The notes under the pieces were generated by a model. It made no database searches and was not told the origin of the DNA. It was given only the letters and a program-made list of their open reading frames with translations. Of a DNA stretch of 64,000 nucleotides, positions 22,486-37,300 are shown piece by piece (the stretch's first letter is position 1; each line of letters begins with the position of its first letter). This DNA is from Priapulus caudatus (lineage: Eukaryota; Priapulida; Priapulimorpha; Priapulimorphida; Priapulidae): the NCBI RefSeq assembly GCF_000485595.1, contig NW_014577242.1:195210-259209 (forward strand), read 5' to 3'. Both the position numbers and the translations under genes were made by a program.

Positions 22486-23938
22486 ATCAATTAAACGAAG
22501 AGGGGTAACTTGAACCAAATTTTAGTATACAATTGTAACAGCTCACAATTGTCAAATATGATCGAATATTAAAAATGCAAAATGTTTACAATATACATGC
22601 CTGCATAATATTCTATATGCGTTAGAGAGATAGACTTCCACAATCTATGGTGTTCATCAGATATAGATATTTTCTGGCCCATCCCACTTATTTCAAAGGG
22701 GGCTGCCATGTTAAGTGTATGTGCTTAGACTAAAGCGCCATCTATAAAATATCCGTTCAGGTGAAAAGCAATGCAAAATTTTATAAATTTATATTATAAA
22801 ACCATTTTATGACATATAAATTATATTAATTGCAGTATATTTGTTTTAAATACGAATTTCACAGAAAAACAACTATTTACGAAGCGCAATAACCATGAGT
22901 CATAACTCTCATACTCAACTGTTGATCAAGGAGTTGACAACCGTGCTGTCTCACTGACTGTCTGGTTTAGTCTGTGTAAAATATTCATACATTTATAGTT
23001 ATACAGTTTTACTATCATATTTTGTTTCATATTTAAACATACTGAGTGAGAAGTGTTTGAATTATTACAATCTTAGTGCAAAATACTTTAAAGTCAGTGT
23101 AACACATCTCCGAGAGGTCTATAAATATTAAGGGCTTCGCCATATTGATTCTCGTATGTAGGAGTGTTTATTAAAGAAAGAAACGTAAGTTTAACTAGCT
23201 TTGTGGGCATGACCATGAATAAATCTAGAAGAGAGAGTGGAGTAATGTGGAATTATTCGAAGTGCGTATGTGGGGAAAAAACACGAGAGTTACTAATTAA
23301 AACTTGTGCAATATGGTTGGTCAACTTGGTGTACCGTACTTCTACTTCTACGCTATATTGGCCACCATCAACATACTGATGATTATGCCAACGTATGTTA
23401 TGATTATGCCATGATTATGTACTTACTACTAGTACTACTACTCTGTACTGTAGACTGTACTCTGTAGTCTGTACTGTAGTACTGTACACTCGTAACACTG
23501 TGAGTGAGTTAGCTCCAAGAAACGGTATTGCTAGGGTTAGAATACGATCCTGTATACCCTGTACGACCCCTAATACTACCCCTGTATATTGACGTTAGTC
23601 ACACAGCTTGGTCGGGTAATGAGTCATTGAGTGAGTGTGTAGTCTGTACTCTGCTTCGTGCACGCATTGCGCACCACTCTGTTACTGTTACAGTGTTAGT
23701 AATAAGCAAGAGTGGCACAGTTTCTCTTGTTTTAGTGATAGTGTTGTAATATCAATGCTAATAGTTGCATCAGAATCTTAATTAAATTTTCCTCAGAAAG
23801 AAACAGTAATGCCAGTGGCAGTATTGCTTGCATGATCAGACCCACTTCAATTTCATAGACTGAATATTAATGTGGATTACTGTGAATTTCTACTCCAACA
23901 TAATCCAATCATTCTGTGAGGATAACATAATACACAGC
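22486..23938. other. DOLPP1-RAB14 intergenic region, left part
   Basis: No gene recognised. It contains TAC/TACT simple-sequence patches at about 23420-23490. With the repeats to its right it forms the 4-kb divergent spacer between DOLPP1 (minus) and RAB14 (plus). Confidence 0.4.
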
Positions 23939-24373
23939 TTGACGCACATCTTTAAAAAGGACTCGGGATGACAAATTTGGGGGTCAAGGGTCAAAGGTCA
24001 AGACGTGTAAACGGAGGGGGAATATTTCCCCTTAACTTAAGGTATAGAAGGAAATACGGAATTGCGGCACAAATCCTAACGGCTTGACCTATGCTCTTAA
24101 TATTTGGTGTATAGTGTGCTGGGCAGGAAACCCATCACCAGTGCGAAATTGGAGGTCACAAGTCAAAGGGCAGTGGGGGAAAGGTCACATATCAGACATT
24201 TTCTGAGGACATGGCCTAATGGACAGAGTGGAAAACTTTTTTGTTTCGGCGCTGACCTACCATTTTTATCACTTTTTTGAAAGGATCATGAAATGTGCTT
24301 TCCACTGATGTGCGAAGAGTAAGTGTATGATAACCTTTTGACTCTCAAGAGAAGGGTTAAATATGGATTCCTG
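23939..24373 (+). repeat. AGGTCA-rich dispersed repeat, copy a (5' truncated)
   Basis: Homologous to 25693-26245 and 45653-46310. Shared blocks include GGTCAAGGGTCAAAGGTCAAG, CTTAACTTAAGGTATAG, GACATTTTCTGAGGACATGG and GATAACCTTTTGACTCTCAAG. It lacks the CATCTGA-type 5' end seen in the other two copies. Confidence 0.75.
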
Positions 24374-24438
24374 AACTGCCTCAATGATGTCACAGTGTTC
24401 TCATATTCATGGCACATCCATAATCTAGAAAGCCAATA

Positions 24439-24507
24439 AGCCTGGATAGCCGAACGCCTACACCGCAGGCGTCACGGCTCAAAGGTCGTTGGATCGAATC
24501 CCATCAG
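24439..24507 (+). repeat. tRNA-like sequence, probable SINE or tRNA pseudogene
   Basis: A degenerate A box (GGATAGCCGAACG) is followed by a 6-bp stem with a 7-base loop in anticodon-arm position (ACGCCT...AGGCGT) and a B box, GGATCGAATCC, one base from consensus. The loop lacks the U33 expected of a functional tRNA, and the acceptor stem does not pair. Confidence 0.4.
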
Positions 24508-24924
24508 ATTTTGTATTATTTACCTGTTTTCTGTATTTTTCTATCTTTATCCATTTAACAATTTTTTTTCCAATTAACGCAAATATTTACATGATTTATT
24601 TACAACAATTTAATAACAACAAATAACTTTTGCAACAATTAATTTTTTTTTTTAATAGGGTTATGGTTAGGGTCATAATGCACCATAAAACAGGAGTTTC
24701 AGGCACGCGATTTGTATCAACCAATGGGATTTGGGAGGTATGCAGAATGCAGAAGGTTGCTGAAATAATGTGTACGCAACTGCGTATCTGCATATCTGCA
24801 CCTAACAAAGGTGTCACTACGCACGACTTAAATGTTACGTTTATAACCGTTGCAACATACCTGAGATGAGCCCAGACGCTCTGCGGCTCTTGTTTGAATT
24901 AGTGATTCAATAGGATGTATTGAA

Positions 24925-25085
24925 ATCCAATTTTCAATGATATTACTGCATAAATTCTTAGTGTTTTTCAAATTGATGTAATCAATAATATATCTGCTGT
25001 GAGGTGAGACTATATTTCGCTATATTTTTTTCAGGTTGATCCTTTCTGAGCAATAATTTTGCAATAAACCCTTTAACAAATAAAT
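24925..25085. repeat. Dispersed repeat copy 2 (pair with 20597-20760)
   Basis: Same orientation as the copy in DOLPP1 intron 1, sharing CTTAGTGTTTTTCAA and ATATCTGCTGTGAGGTGAG. It lies about 320 bases upstream of the RAB14 start codon. Confidence 0.65.
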
Positions 25086-25345
25086 GTGTCGCATACTTTC
25101 TAATGCGGGAGACAAGTCAAGCATGGTATGGCCCAGCACGTATGCTAAATTGTGTGGTGCAGAAACCTCTGTCACACCCACCTTGATGGTTGCAGTTCGA
25201 ATTAACACCAACAACTTTGTAACGTAGATGTTACTCTACACCAATTAAATTAGTAATATAGAAGAAGAGAGGCTATAGTATATGTTTGTGTTCAATCGTA
25301 TGAAATGAGATTGGGTTTTATTTATCAATTACCATTCTCTCATGA

Positions 25346-28425
<3,080 letters not shown>

Positions 28426-31400
28426 CCGCTGCTAAAACCAAGCGGACCTATCGTCTTCAGCCGATCGAAAAACTGGAAGATCTCTCCATTCTGTGAGCTT
28501 TATTCCAATAACGCCCAGTGCAAAATATTGTCATCCATGTACTACAGGTTTGCGGTGGGAGGAAAAATAACTCATGGTGTCCACCTGACTTATTTGGAAA
28601 GTCAGGAAATATATCTGGATTTATACTCCAGATTGCATAGGTCTAAACAAAAATGGTTGTATGCGCACTGTTATTTTGGGCGTTTGCGCCTTCAAGCATA
28701 CACAATGGTGTATGTCGGTCCAAGGTGTTACGTGAATAACAGTTGACGTAGAGGTTTTGTTGTGCAGGGGTTTAAGTTTGTTATCTTGGACATAGTTTTA
28801 ATATCAAATTTGATTATTATTTCATGCTGTTCTGTTAGTTTATGGCAAGATGAGAAGATGTAAATTTCACATATTAGAACTACCTTGCTCAGTTGACAAT
28901 CACCCCTTATTCCAGCACTTAATAAAATGGCACTCCATAAAATATTATGTGTATATGAATGCAGTCGGCAACCGTATTTGTATCACTCTGATTTTTTAGG
29001 TTCAGACTTTGCATGACTATTTCTGTTACTGGACCTAACTTTATAGCGTTTCACGAGTTGCTGATAAAAAATAATTTCCATGGAATTCCTAATTATGTGG
29101 CCTACATGAGTATTTATGAAGTAAATATCTTTTCATAGTTGTGGGCTTTATCAGGTGCACAGTAGATACGTGAGTGAAATAAATGCATTCTGACACTTAC
29201 ATGATGGCAAAACAACCTTGATTTTCTGCAGAGTGAAGAATGCCTGGTGATTATTTTCATACAAATGCATGTATAAACCGAATGTTAACTACACCAGAGT
29301 AAGATACTAAGAGCCTGTTCTAATATGCATTGAGATTAGACCGCCTTATGTTTTCCTCGAGCCGTAGAACAATTGCTTCCGTTGGCAAGCGTAGGCCAGA
29401 CACAGCTATTGTGCTTACACAGCCGTGTGCGCTTCACACCCATGGCTAGCTGCTTTCACATGCAGATTTTGTTGGTGATAAAACTGGGCACAGTGTTCTA
29501 TGGAACTGCCCATTTGTTGTACATCATTGTAGTTTTGTGGAGAGGGTGCAATCGCTGGCACTTTTGGTGTCACTGTCAAGTGTAAAACGATGCTGTTGTA
29601 GTCAGTATAAAGAGTAATCGCTAAGGTGTAGCCGTCGTATTTCTACTCGATAATGTATTGATGTATATTTTGTTTTCATGAATTTATTCGTTCATCAGCA
29701 AACAAATTATTTAATGAGAATCGACGCTGGGTTGTAGAGCGTGTGTCACCGAGGCCTGCTGCTCGTAGGGGGAGGGGGGCACGCTGCGCATATGTTGTCT
29801 GTTGTTTTCGTGGTGCCTACCGTCTATCTGCATTCACAGCTCAGCTCATTTTATGCCTCTTCTACTGTTTTGGGCAGAGTTTCCACACACCTCCCATGTG
29901 CGAGCAGCGTTTTGTTGACATAAGCCCATTTTGCTACCCGTCCTTCACTGTCTGTAAGTACCATTAGGCGAGTGATTATTTTATGCTAAATGTTATTCTA
30001 ATAATGACGCGAATCGTACGGGCAATGTAGAACACCATCCATGTTTATAGCAGTGGATAACGTCGTGGGAAGATGTCTTCCTGACAAGTGACAGTTGGCG
30101 TTTTCCTGCGCCACAGTTTTACGTGGTGAGCTCTCTGTACGTTGCAGCGTGAACGTCTGCCGAAGCTACTGCTGCGCTTTGTAAATTTGCTGCTGTTGAC
30201 TTGTGGTGGATTGTAACGTGTAATAATAATTGTAGAAGAAGCGTTTCGCATAGCGAAATGGGGGGACATTCCTGTCGCAATGTGCCGGTGGTTGGGTTTT
30301 GCCGAAGAGAGAGAGAAGTGAAGTTGGACGTATCGTGAAGATCGGGTGCTGTGCTGTTAATTGTCTGTTATCGTCGTGTAATGGTATTCTCAGCTAAAAT
30401 TACAACTGGTCAGTGTTTACTCAGAGGAATCACGTGTTGAGTGACATGAAGCTGTCAAGCCGTTCGTGGCGTGTTTAGAGGTAGCTAGCTACTATCTTCA
30501 CCACTATTGTTCATCTGTAAAAATGCAGTTGTACGGACGGAGTTTGTCGCTGTGCAAGCGACACCGTTTGCAGTAGTGTCCACTGTCAGATTGACTAATA
30601 ATACCTATTCATCATTTATACGGGCAGAGAGGCACAATAAGCGTAGCCGCTCCGGTGTTGACTGACAGTTCATAATTACTAACTACTTACCTCCCAATGG
30701 TCCCGTGACTTGTGCTGTAAAATGAATTTAGTGTGAGCATACTAAACAACAAGCACATTCATCCAGTAAAACTGATTCCGTTTTTTTATCTCATCAATGC
30801 GTCGATCTGAAATTTCGCTAATTTTAGATGGGAAGTGATGTTACATCAGATCTATGCTTATTGGGAAGATGCTTGCATTGGTTATTATATGTCCGCTGGC
30901 GACTTTGTATCAACAGCTTCTCGAACGACCAGCCTGTTCAAACGGTGTTATAATATTTATTATCAACATTCGCAAATCAGCACATAATTTTATTATGGAC
31001 TTAGACAAAATCTTTCTGTGTAGAATTTTAAATATTTCACCATGATCTTGTAAACATCACCCAGCAGTCTATATTATGGAACTATAATATAATATAATAT
31101 AATAAATAAATAAATAAAATTAATGTGATTTATTTTAAGATTTGTTTTTGTTTTTGCACTTTATTGATTTCAAGCTATAGATTATAGTATGTAAAAAAAT
31201 TTGCTTGCGGGTACTTTTATATTTTGTCAGTATCCATTCGTAACAAAGTGCTATATAAGGAATATTAGAATGTGTTATGACGAAGAATGCTGGCAATAAC
31301 TGATATGACTTCAACGACATCCAACTCTCCTTCTCCAGTTATAAAAAAAATATGACATTGCCGTTTTTGTACATGATTGCATCAATAAATAATTACTGCA

Positions 31401-31427
31401 TCAATTACATGATTATATTACTCAACA
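28426..31427. other. RAB14 3' UTR and RAB14-SCAI intergenic region
   Basis: The first 500 bases are probably RAB14 3' UTR. The remainder to 31427 has no recognisable exon on either strand. Open frames (for example 28056-28355 and 29373-29585) lack family features. A TAATA/TAAATAAA run lies at about 31084-31120. Confidence 0.4.
28921..28926 (+). promoter_or_regulatory. Candidate RAB14 polyadenylation signal
   Basis: AATAAA about 495 bases after the RAB14 stop codon, with a weaker CATAAA at about 28936. Another AATAAA is at about 29179. Confidence 0.45.
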
Positions 31428-31431
31428 TTAA

Positions 31432-32029
31432 AGGGAGAGTTTACTCTAGGTTCTATGGTTATTTTCAGCTAATTTAGGTTATAATTACGCTACATAAAAA
31501 GTTTCATGGTTTAATCACCATTAGAAATATTTTTATAAAATGTTTTAAAACTAACGACTACAGTTTGATTACAACGACGGTGGCGCCACTCAAAGTGCAC
31601 GATCTGATAAGTTGCGTAAAACCACTTTTCAGCCAAGGGCTAGAGACCGAGGGTGTTTCTTATTTATTAATTTAAAAGCAAAAAGATTGTAATATCTTAT
31701 AAATGACATATAGTTTCACTTATAATATGGATAAATTTGCCCTAAAATGAATATCGTTCGGTTAAATAGCATTTAGGTATAAATATAATTGCACTTTTGT
31801 GATTAGCCCTCGGTCTGTAACGTGCAAAATAAATGGTCAAATACGCAACTTTTTCGGGGTGGCAGCACAGTCACGGGTGTTATGGCGCCGTTCAAATTTC
31901 GTAGCGTTGATGTGTAATTAATTATAACAATTAAATTAGGTATCTGGTAACAAATACGTGTGGGTATAGACGATTTGTTATACAGTAAGTACAGTTCTAT
32001 GCAGTAAAATCCTAGAGGCTACTGTCCCT
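31432..32029. mobile_element. TTAA-flanked MITE upstream of SCAI
   Basis: The left end AGGGAGAGTTTACTCTAGG and the right end CCTAGAGGCTACTGTCCCT are inverted repeats, with TTAA at 31428-31431 and 32030-32033. TTAA duplication with AGGGACAGT-like ends suits piggyBac- or Kolobok-type mobilisation. It is non-coding and ends about 230 bases before the SCAI start codon. Confidence 0.75.
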
Positions 32030-32263
32030 TTAAGTACAGTAATAGTGTTGACGATAGTTTTCAGTTGCTGTGTGTAAACTGCAAGCAAACACAGTATGCT
32101 AAAAGTATATATACTAAACATGCGTTATACGTTATATTTTAGAAGCTCAACATGTTTTTTATGTCCCCATTCAATAGTAAATCTATGAGTAAATCCAAAC
32201 TTTATGCTATTATAATTTCCGTGATTTGCCGCTAGGTAGCGCTAGTAAATGTTGCTACCAAAA

Positions 32264-34290
32264 ATGACGGAGGTGAAAGTCGATCGAGATGAGCACGAAC
32301 GGAAAGTTGTTAATGAATTTTGTCATTTATTGGAGAAATCAAAGCAGCTGTTTAATGGCCTTAGGTAAGACTATAATTTTTCTTTGATATTAATAAACAC
32401 ATTGTCTGTTGTTTTCAATACGAATATATGTGATCGGCTAAAACTGAGCAATGCCAATTGCAATGCCAATGGCTAATGCCTAAGCCGGCTAGGATTTTAT
32501 CAGGAGTAGGCCTACATCACTACATGATATCAATTGAGTTGTTTTAAAGTAAATTAGTATCAATTTATTTGATATAATGTACTCCTGACTGTGTCTGCAT
32601 ACGTCGCGCGTTAACGCATCTCTGATGAGAGCAGATATGCAACTACTTACGAGATAGGAGAACAGTTTAACACACAGGCACTCGCGACTGGCTGGTCGGT
32701 GTTCGATAAATAGCAACCCCGTTCTGCGCCTACCGTAGTGTGTATAAGAGTATATATGAGAGAAGGTATGAAACTATTTTTACCGGAAGTTTGCAGGCGA
32801 CTTAGAACATGCGTCTCTATAGCTAAATTCCAATAAAAACTGTCACATCACTTACGTACCTCGATCGGGGGAGCCTTATTTATTCCATTGCTGGTTACAT
32901 TGTGCCATGACGAAGCTGTAGAAGTATAATTTGGAGAGAAAATGTGTGCGACAAGCGTGAACCTAACCAACTGCGCAACGGAAGTCGACCCTATGCTTTT
33001 GAAAGACGCAATCTGATTGGCTTGTTCACACTGGCAGTCTGCTAACGTGTTTTAAACAAAACGACAACGGTCGACTTCCGTTGCGCAGTTGGTTAGGTTC
33101 ACGCTTGTCGCACACATTTTCTCTCCAAATTATACTTCGACAGCTTCGTCATGGCACAATGTAACCAGCAATGGAATAAACAAGGCTCCACCGATCAAGG
33201 TACCGGTACGTAAGTGATGTGACAGTTTTTATTAGAATTTAGCTTTAGAGACGCATGTTCTAAGTCGCCTGCAAACTTCCGGTAAAAATTGTTTCATACC
33301 TTCTCTCATATATACTCTTATACACACTACGGTAGGCGCAGAACGGGGTTGCCATTTATCAAACCCCGACCAGCCAGTTGCGAGTGCTTGTGGTTTAACA
33401 CTACTTGAGGGTTTTCCATGATGCAGCCAGTGTCTCGAGCTCACTAGTAGTAGTAGTACTAGTAGTAGTACTACTATAGTAGTACTAGTCTACTTTCCTG
33501 ACTCCTGACACTAGACTAGTAGTAGCAGTAGTAGACACTACCCTAGTATGCCATTCCTGTAGTGTAGGCTGTACACAAGAACAAAACGTCAAGCTACCTC
33601 CCATTCGTGATTGAAGTACTCAATGCAGAGTATCGTGCATAAAATTGACGTGAGATGTACATATCCCTGAGTTCACCATGCAGACTGCGGACATGTTGTC
33701 ATATCAAAATTTTGCTGTATGGAGCATAGTCATGTACAATTAGTTGTTATTTGTTTTTTTCTAATATGAATCATACTGGTTATGTTACGTTATGTTCTTG
33801 TATTTGTCGGTGTCCCCTACACGGAATATAGTGACACTGACAATGTGTTGCATCTTCATGTAGCTAACTAGCTGTATAGTTGTGAAGTTGACATCTTATT
33901 CGTTAGTTGGCCTCAGACTCAGAGAACTACACCAGGTCGACCCCTTTACAAGCACTGGAGGTGGTCACTGCCATAGTGTTATACGTCCATGGTGCTTCTT
34001 CAATGTCCTCATTACTTGAGACTGACCAACCCGTTTGCATGGTCATTCGAACCACGAGAGATTTGCAGTCCCCATAGTTACTGTTAGAGCCATTTTACAC
34101 CTCAAGGTAATTCAAGTGAGAAAATTCATTGCTCTGGCATGGGTTTAGGGTTTAGACCCACAGCCTTCAAAGTGAAAGGTACACGTGCTGACCACTGGAC
34201 CACTGCGTTCTCTAACTGATAGTGATACCTGTGAATTACTTGTTTACTGATCAATGCTATTACCAATATATCTGATCAATGCTATTACCA

Positions 34291-34322
<32 letters not shown>

Positions 34323-37300
34323 GCTATATTAACAATTGTATTGAATGGCTGGAAATAATTATATAAAAAACCAGTAATGTCATAGGATGGTCAGTGACCA
34401 AATACTTGCACCAACATTAATATAAAAAAAAAATATTTAATGAGTAGGTAACTTATAAAGTTATATGTGGATTTCAGGATTTGTGGGATGAGCATAAGAT
34501 AACAGAAATTCATCTTATTTTACCCAATACTTATATGCTTTAAGCTTATTGAAACACTCACGTAAATAAATAGTAGGCTAGCATTTTCCCAAAGAAATAT
34601 TCAGCTAATGAGGCCACACGGGAAAATCTAGGAGTGTGTAATTAAAGGATATCTGATATCAGTTTTCATGACACCATCCCAGTTGAATAAGGCAGCATGC
34701 CGAGCAGGTAGGAAAAAAGATGTATGCCAGAAATTTCAGGACACACCTCCTTGGATTTTCCAGTGCCACCATGAAGCACCATTTGTAATAGAGCCATGGT
34801 CAAAACGAGGCAAATGTAATAATAACATAATATCAGGTGTGAATAATAATAGAGGAGTATGACTTGTTCGAAACACAAGAAATTCAACATTTCCATGCCC
34901 AAATTTACCTATATATGATTTATTACGTGAACTCCAATAGAAATGCGCAGTAATTGCGCAGGGCAATATCCCCCACAGCCCCCAGCGTTCCGTCATAGAC
35001 AATAGAACACTAAGCCCATAATAAACTTTGGCCAAAAACATGCGTCCATTCGTGAAAACTGTGCGAAACTGTGTGGTATTCAAAGAACTTTTTTGAAGAA
35101 CATACGATTTTCAGGTAAATTGGTGGTGTCATATGATTAAGGGAGAATCATAGACGAAAACAAGGTAAAGTTTGAATATATTTATTCACATATTGATAGA
35201 ATATTTACAAGGTGAAAACTATGCAAAACGCTGTCATACTCTTCTCCTATTATGTACTCTTGATATATATATATATATATATATGTGTGTTGATGTTACA
35301 TCCCTGGAAATTGTAGTTGCTGTACCAATGCATAAAACAACATTTGGCATGGAAGATGTTTGTGGTCTATATATAGTAACATGGTTGATTAGGGTGTGGT
35401 GTATATACATGGGTTATACATAATGGGTACAACGATATATATATGGTTACCATACATATATGGTAACAAGTAATTGCCAAAAAATTAATGTCTGCTGTGT
35501 GCAGAATAAAAACTAAAACTATTTAGTCATCCTGTTTATACTTCATTATCAAATGACTCTATCTTGCTCCTTATTTTGTCACCTATATCACTAATGTCTA
35601 ATACTGTCAAAACTGGCATTGCCTTCTTTGTCTAGATAAAACGTAGTATCTTTTTTAAATATTTTAATCATCTTGGAAAGAGTCTTCCTACATGAGAGTT
35701 TAGGAACGTACTTACTAAAAATATGGTTAGTCTACCTAGGATATTAACCATTGGATCGAGTGTGCTACTAGGAACCATATATCCCATGGTTACACTAATG
35801 TTTTTAATGATGCGTGCATTGATGTTTGTGCTGGATGAAAATGGCCGTGATGCAAATTTATAGCAAAATTGATTACTAGCTCCAATGTGAAGCAAGTGAA
35901 GCAACATAATAATTATGCTTTTCCACTTTATTGTGGTAACAATTCGGACCAAAACTACAGTTATACTTTGATATTTCTGACCGTAACATTAAATATCATT
36001 TTTGATCGCATTAACAGCACATTACTTTTATTTCTTTGTGGAATCGGGTAAATCCATACTCACTGAAATCCATTTGCCCGTGCTTTCTCGGAAGCAATTG
36101 ACAACGATTTTCAAGATATTGCTGTACCCTATAATACAGAAATAACAAGGTAGTCGTATTATACAGAAATGACACTTTTTGTCCTCATAGGAAATTGATT
36201 GTCTTACAACCAGATGGCGAAGGAGAGTGAATGCGAATGTTAAAATTTTATAATTCTTGAAATAAAGCAATTGTATGAACTCGCCATGTTTGAACCGAAG
36301 AGAATCATTATTTGCATGTACTAGGATATATTGTTCCATCTTACATCATAGATTGAAAATGCTACTGGCAGTCCATCATTACTGCTAAACTTGTGCTAGG
36401 AAAACCTTGGCATGATACTGATAGAAGATGATATATATATATATACATATATGTATGTGTTCTATTTAGGGACTTGCCGCAGTATGGCCACAAGCAATGG
36501 CAATCCTACTTCGGCCGGACATTCGACGTTTACACAAAGCTGTGGAAATTTCAGCAGCAGAATAGGTAAGTTGACATCGAAGCCGCATGATCTCTTCGAG
36601 CCGTAACCCGACCCCCCCGCTAGCAGGTGGCGCCCTCTAGGACATCCCGCTGGTCTGGTGTCGCAGTAATTCGAGGAGCTGGCCTGCGACAGGCAGCGTG
36701 CGGAGAGACATCTCGGGTAGGGTGTCCCCATCTCCTTCCGGTGTGGCTTTCCTGTTCGCACCCGCAAGGCGTTGATGTAACGACACCGCTGTATGATGAC
36801 AGCGCTAGCACCGAGATGAATCGCCGAGCTAGATTTCCTCGCTCTCGCTTTAGCCTAATCAGAGAACGACACGCAAAGGAAATTGCTGCAATTGGAGCTC
36901 GGCCAGGCTTCGCTGCTTGGTGCATTGCCATTATTAATGTTGCTTCACGTGACGGCAGCTGAGGTCTGAGCAGGGTCGCGCCGCGGCTTCTCACAGGTGC
37001 ACTTAACTCGTGAATGAGTGATACAGACGTTGCATCACGAATAAGTGCATGACGTCGTCTCGTCAGATCCGTCGGATGATATCTTCCCGGCGTCGCCACG
37101 CGTTAGATTACATGACTTTATCGTAAGCCGTATCTCGCGCGGAAGGGTACGACATCTGAGATTGGGGATTCGAGCTGAAAAAAACGACACTTAGCCGAGT
37201 TTTTACAGGCATCATTTCTTATGCATTAGAGGGTACCCTAATAGACAAGAAGAAACATGAGAAATCTCAGCTGGGCAGCCACATGCATGTTCACCTGTGA

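Noticed and set aside
24439-24507. Functional tRNA gene
   Set aside because: B box and anticodon-arm stem exist, but the loop lacks U33 and no acceptor stem pairs; kept only as a tRNA-like repeat.
32499-32587. Third copy of the TCAGGAGTA foldback family
   Set aside because: It has ATCAGGAGTA on the left and TACTCCTGA on the right, but the arms hardly pair beyond 9 bases and no flanking duplication is visible.
36620-37099. 159-codon minus-strand open frame
   Set aside because: GC-rich intronic DNA, open on several frames at once, no recognisable domain, and not needed by any gene model.
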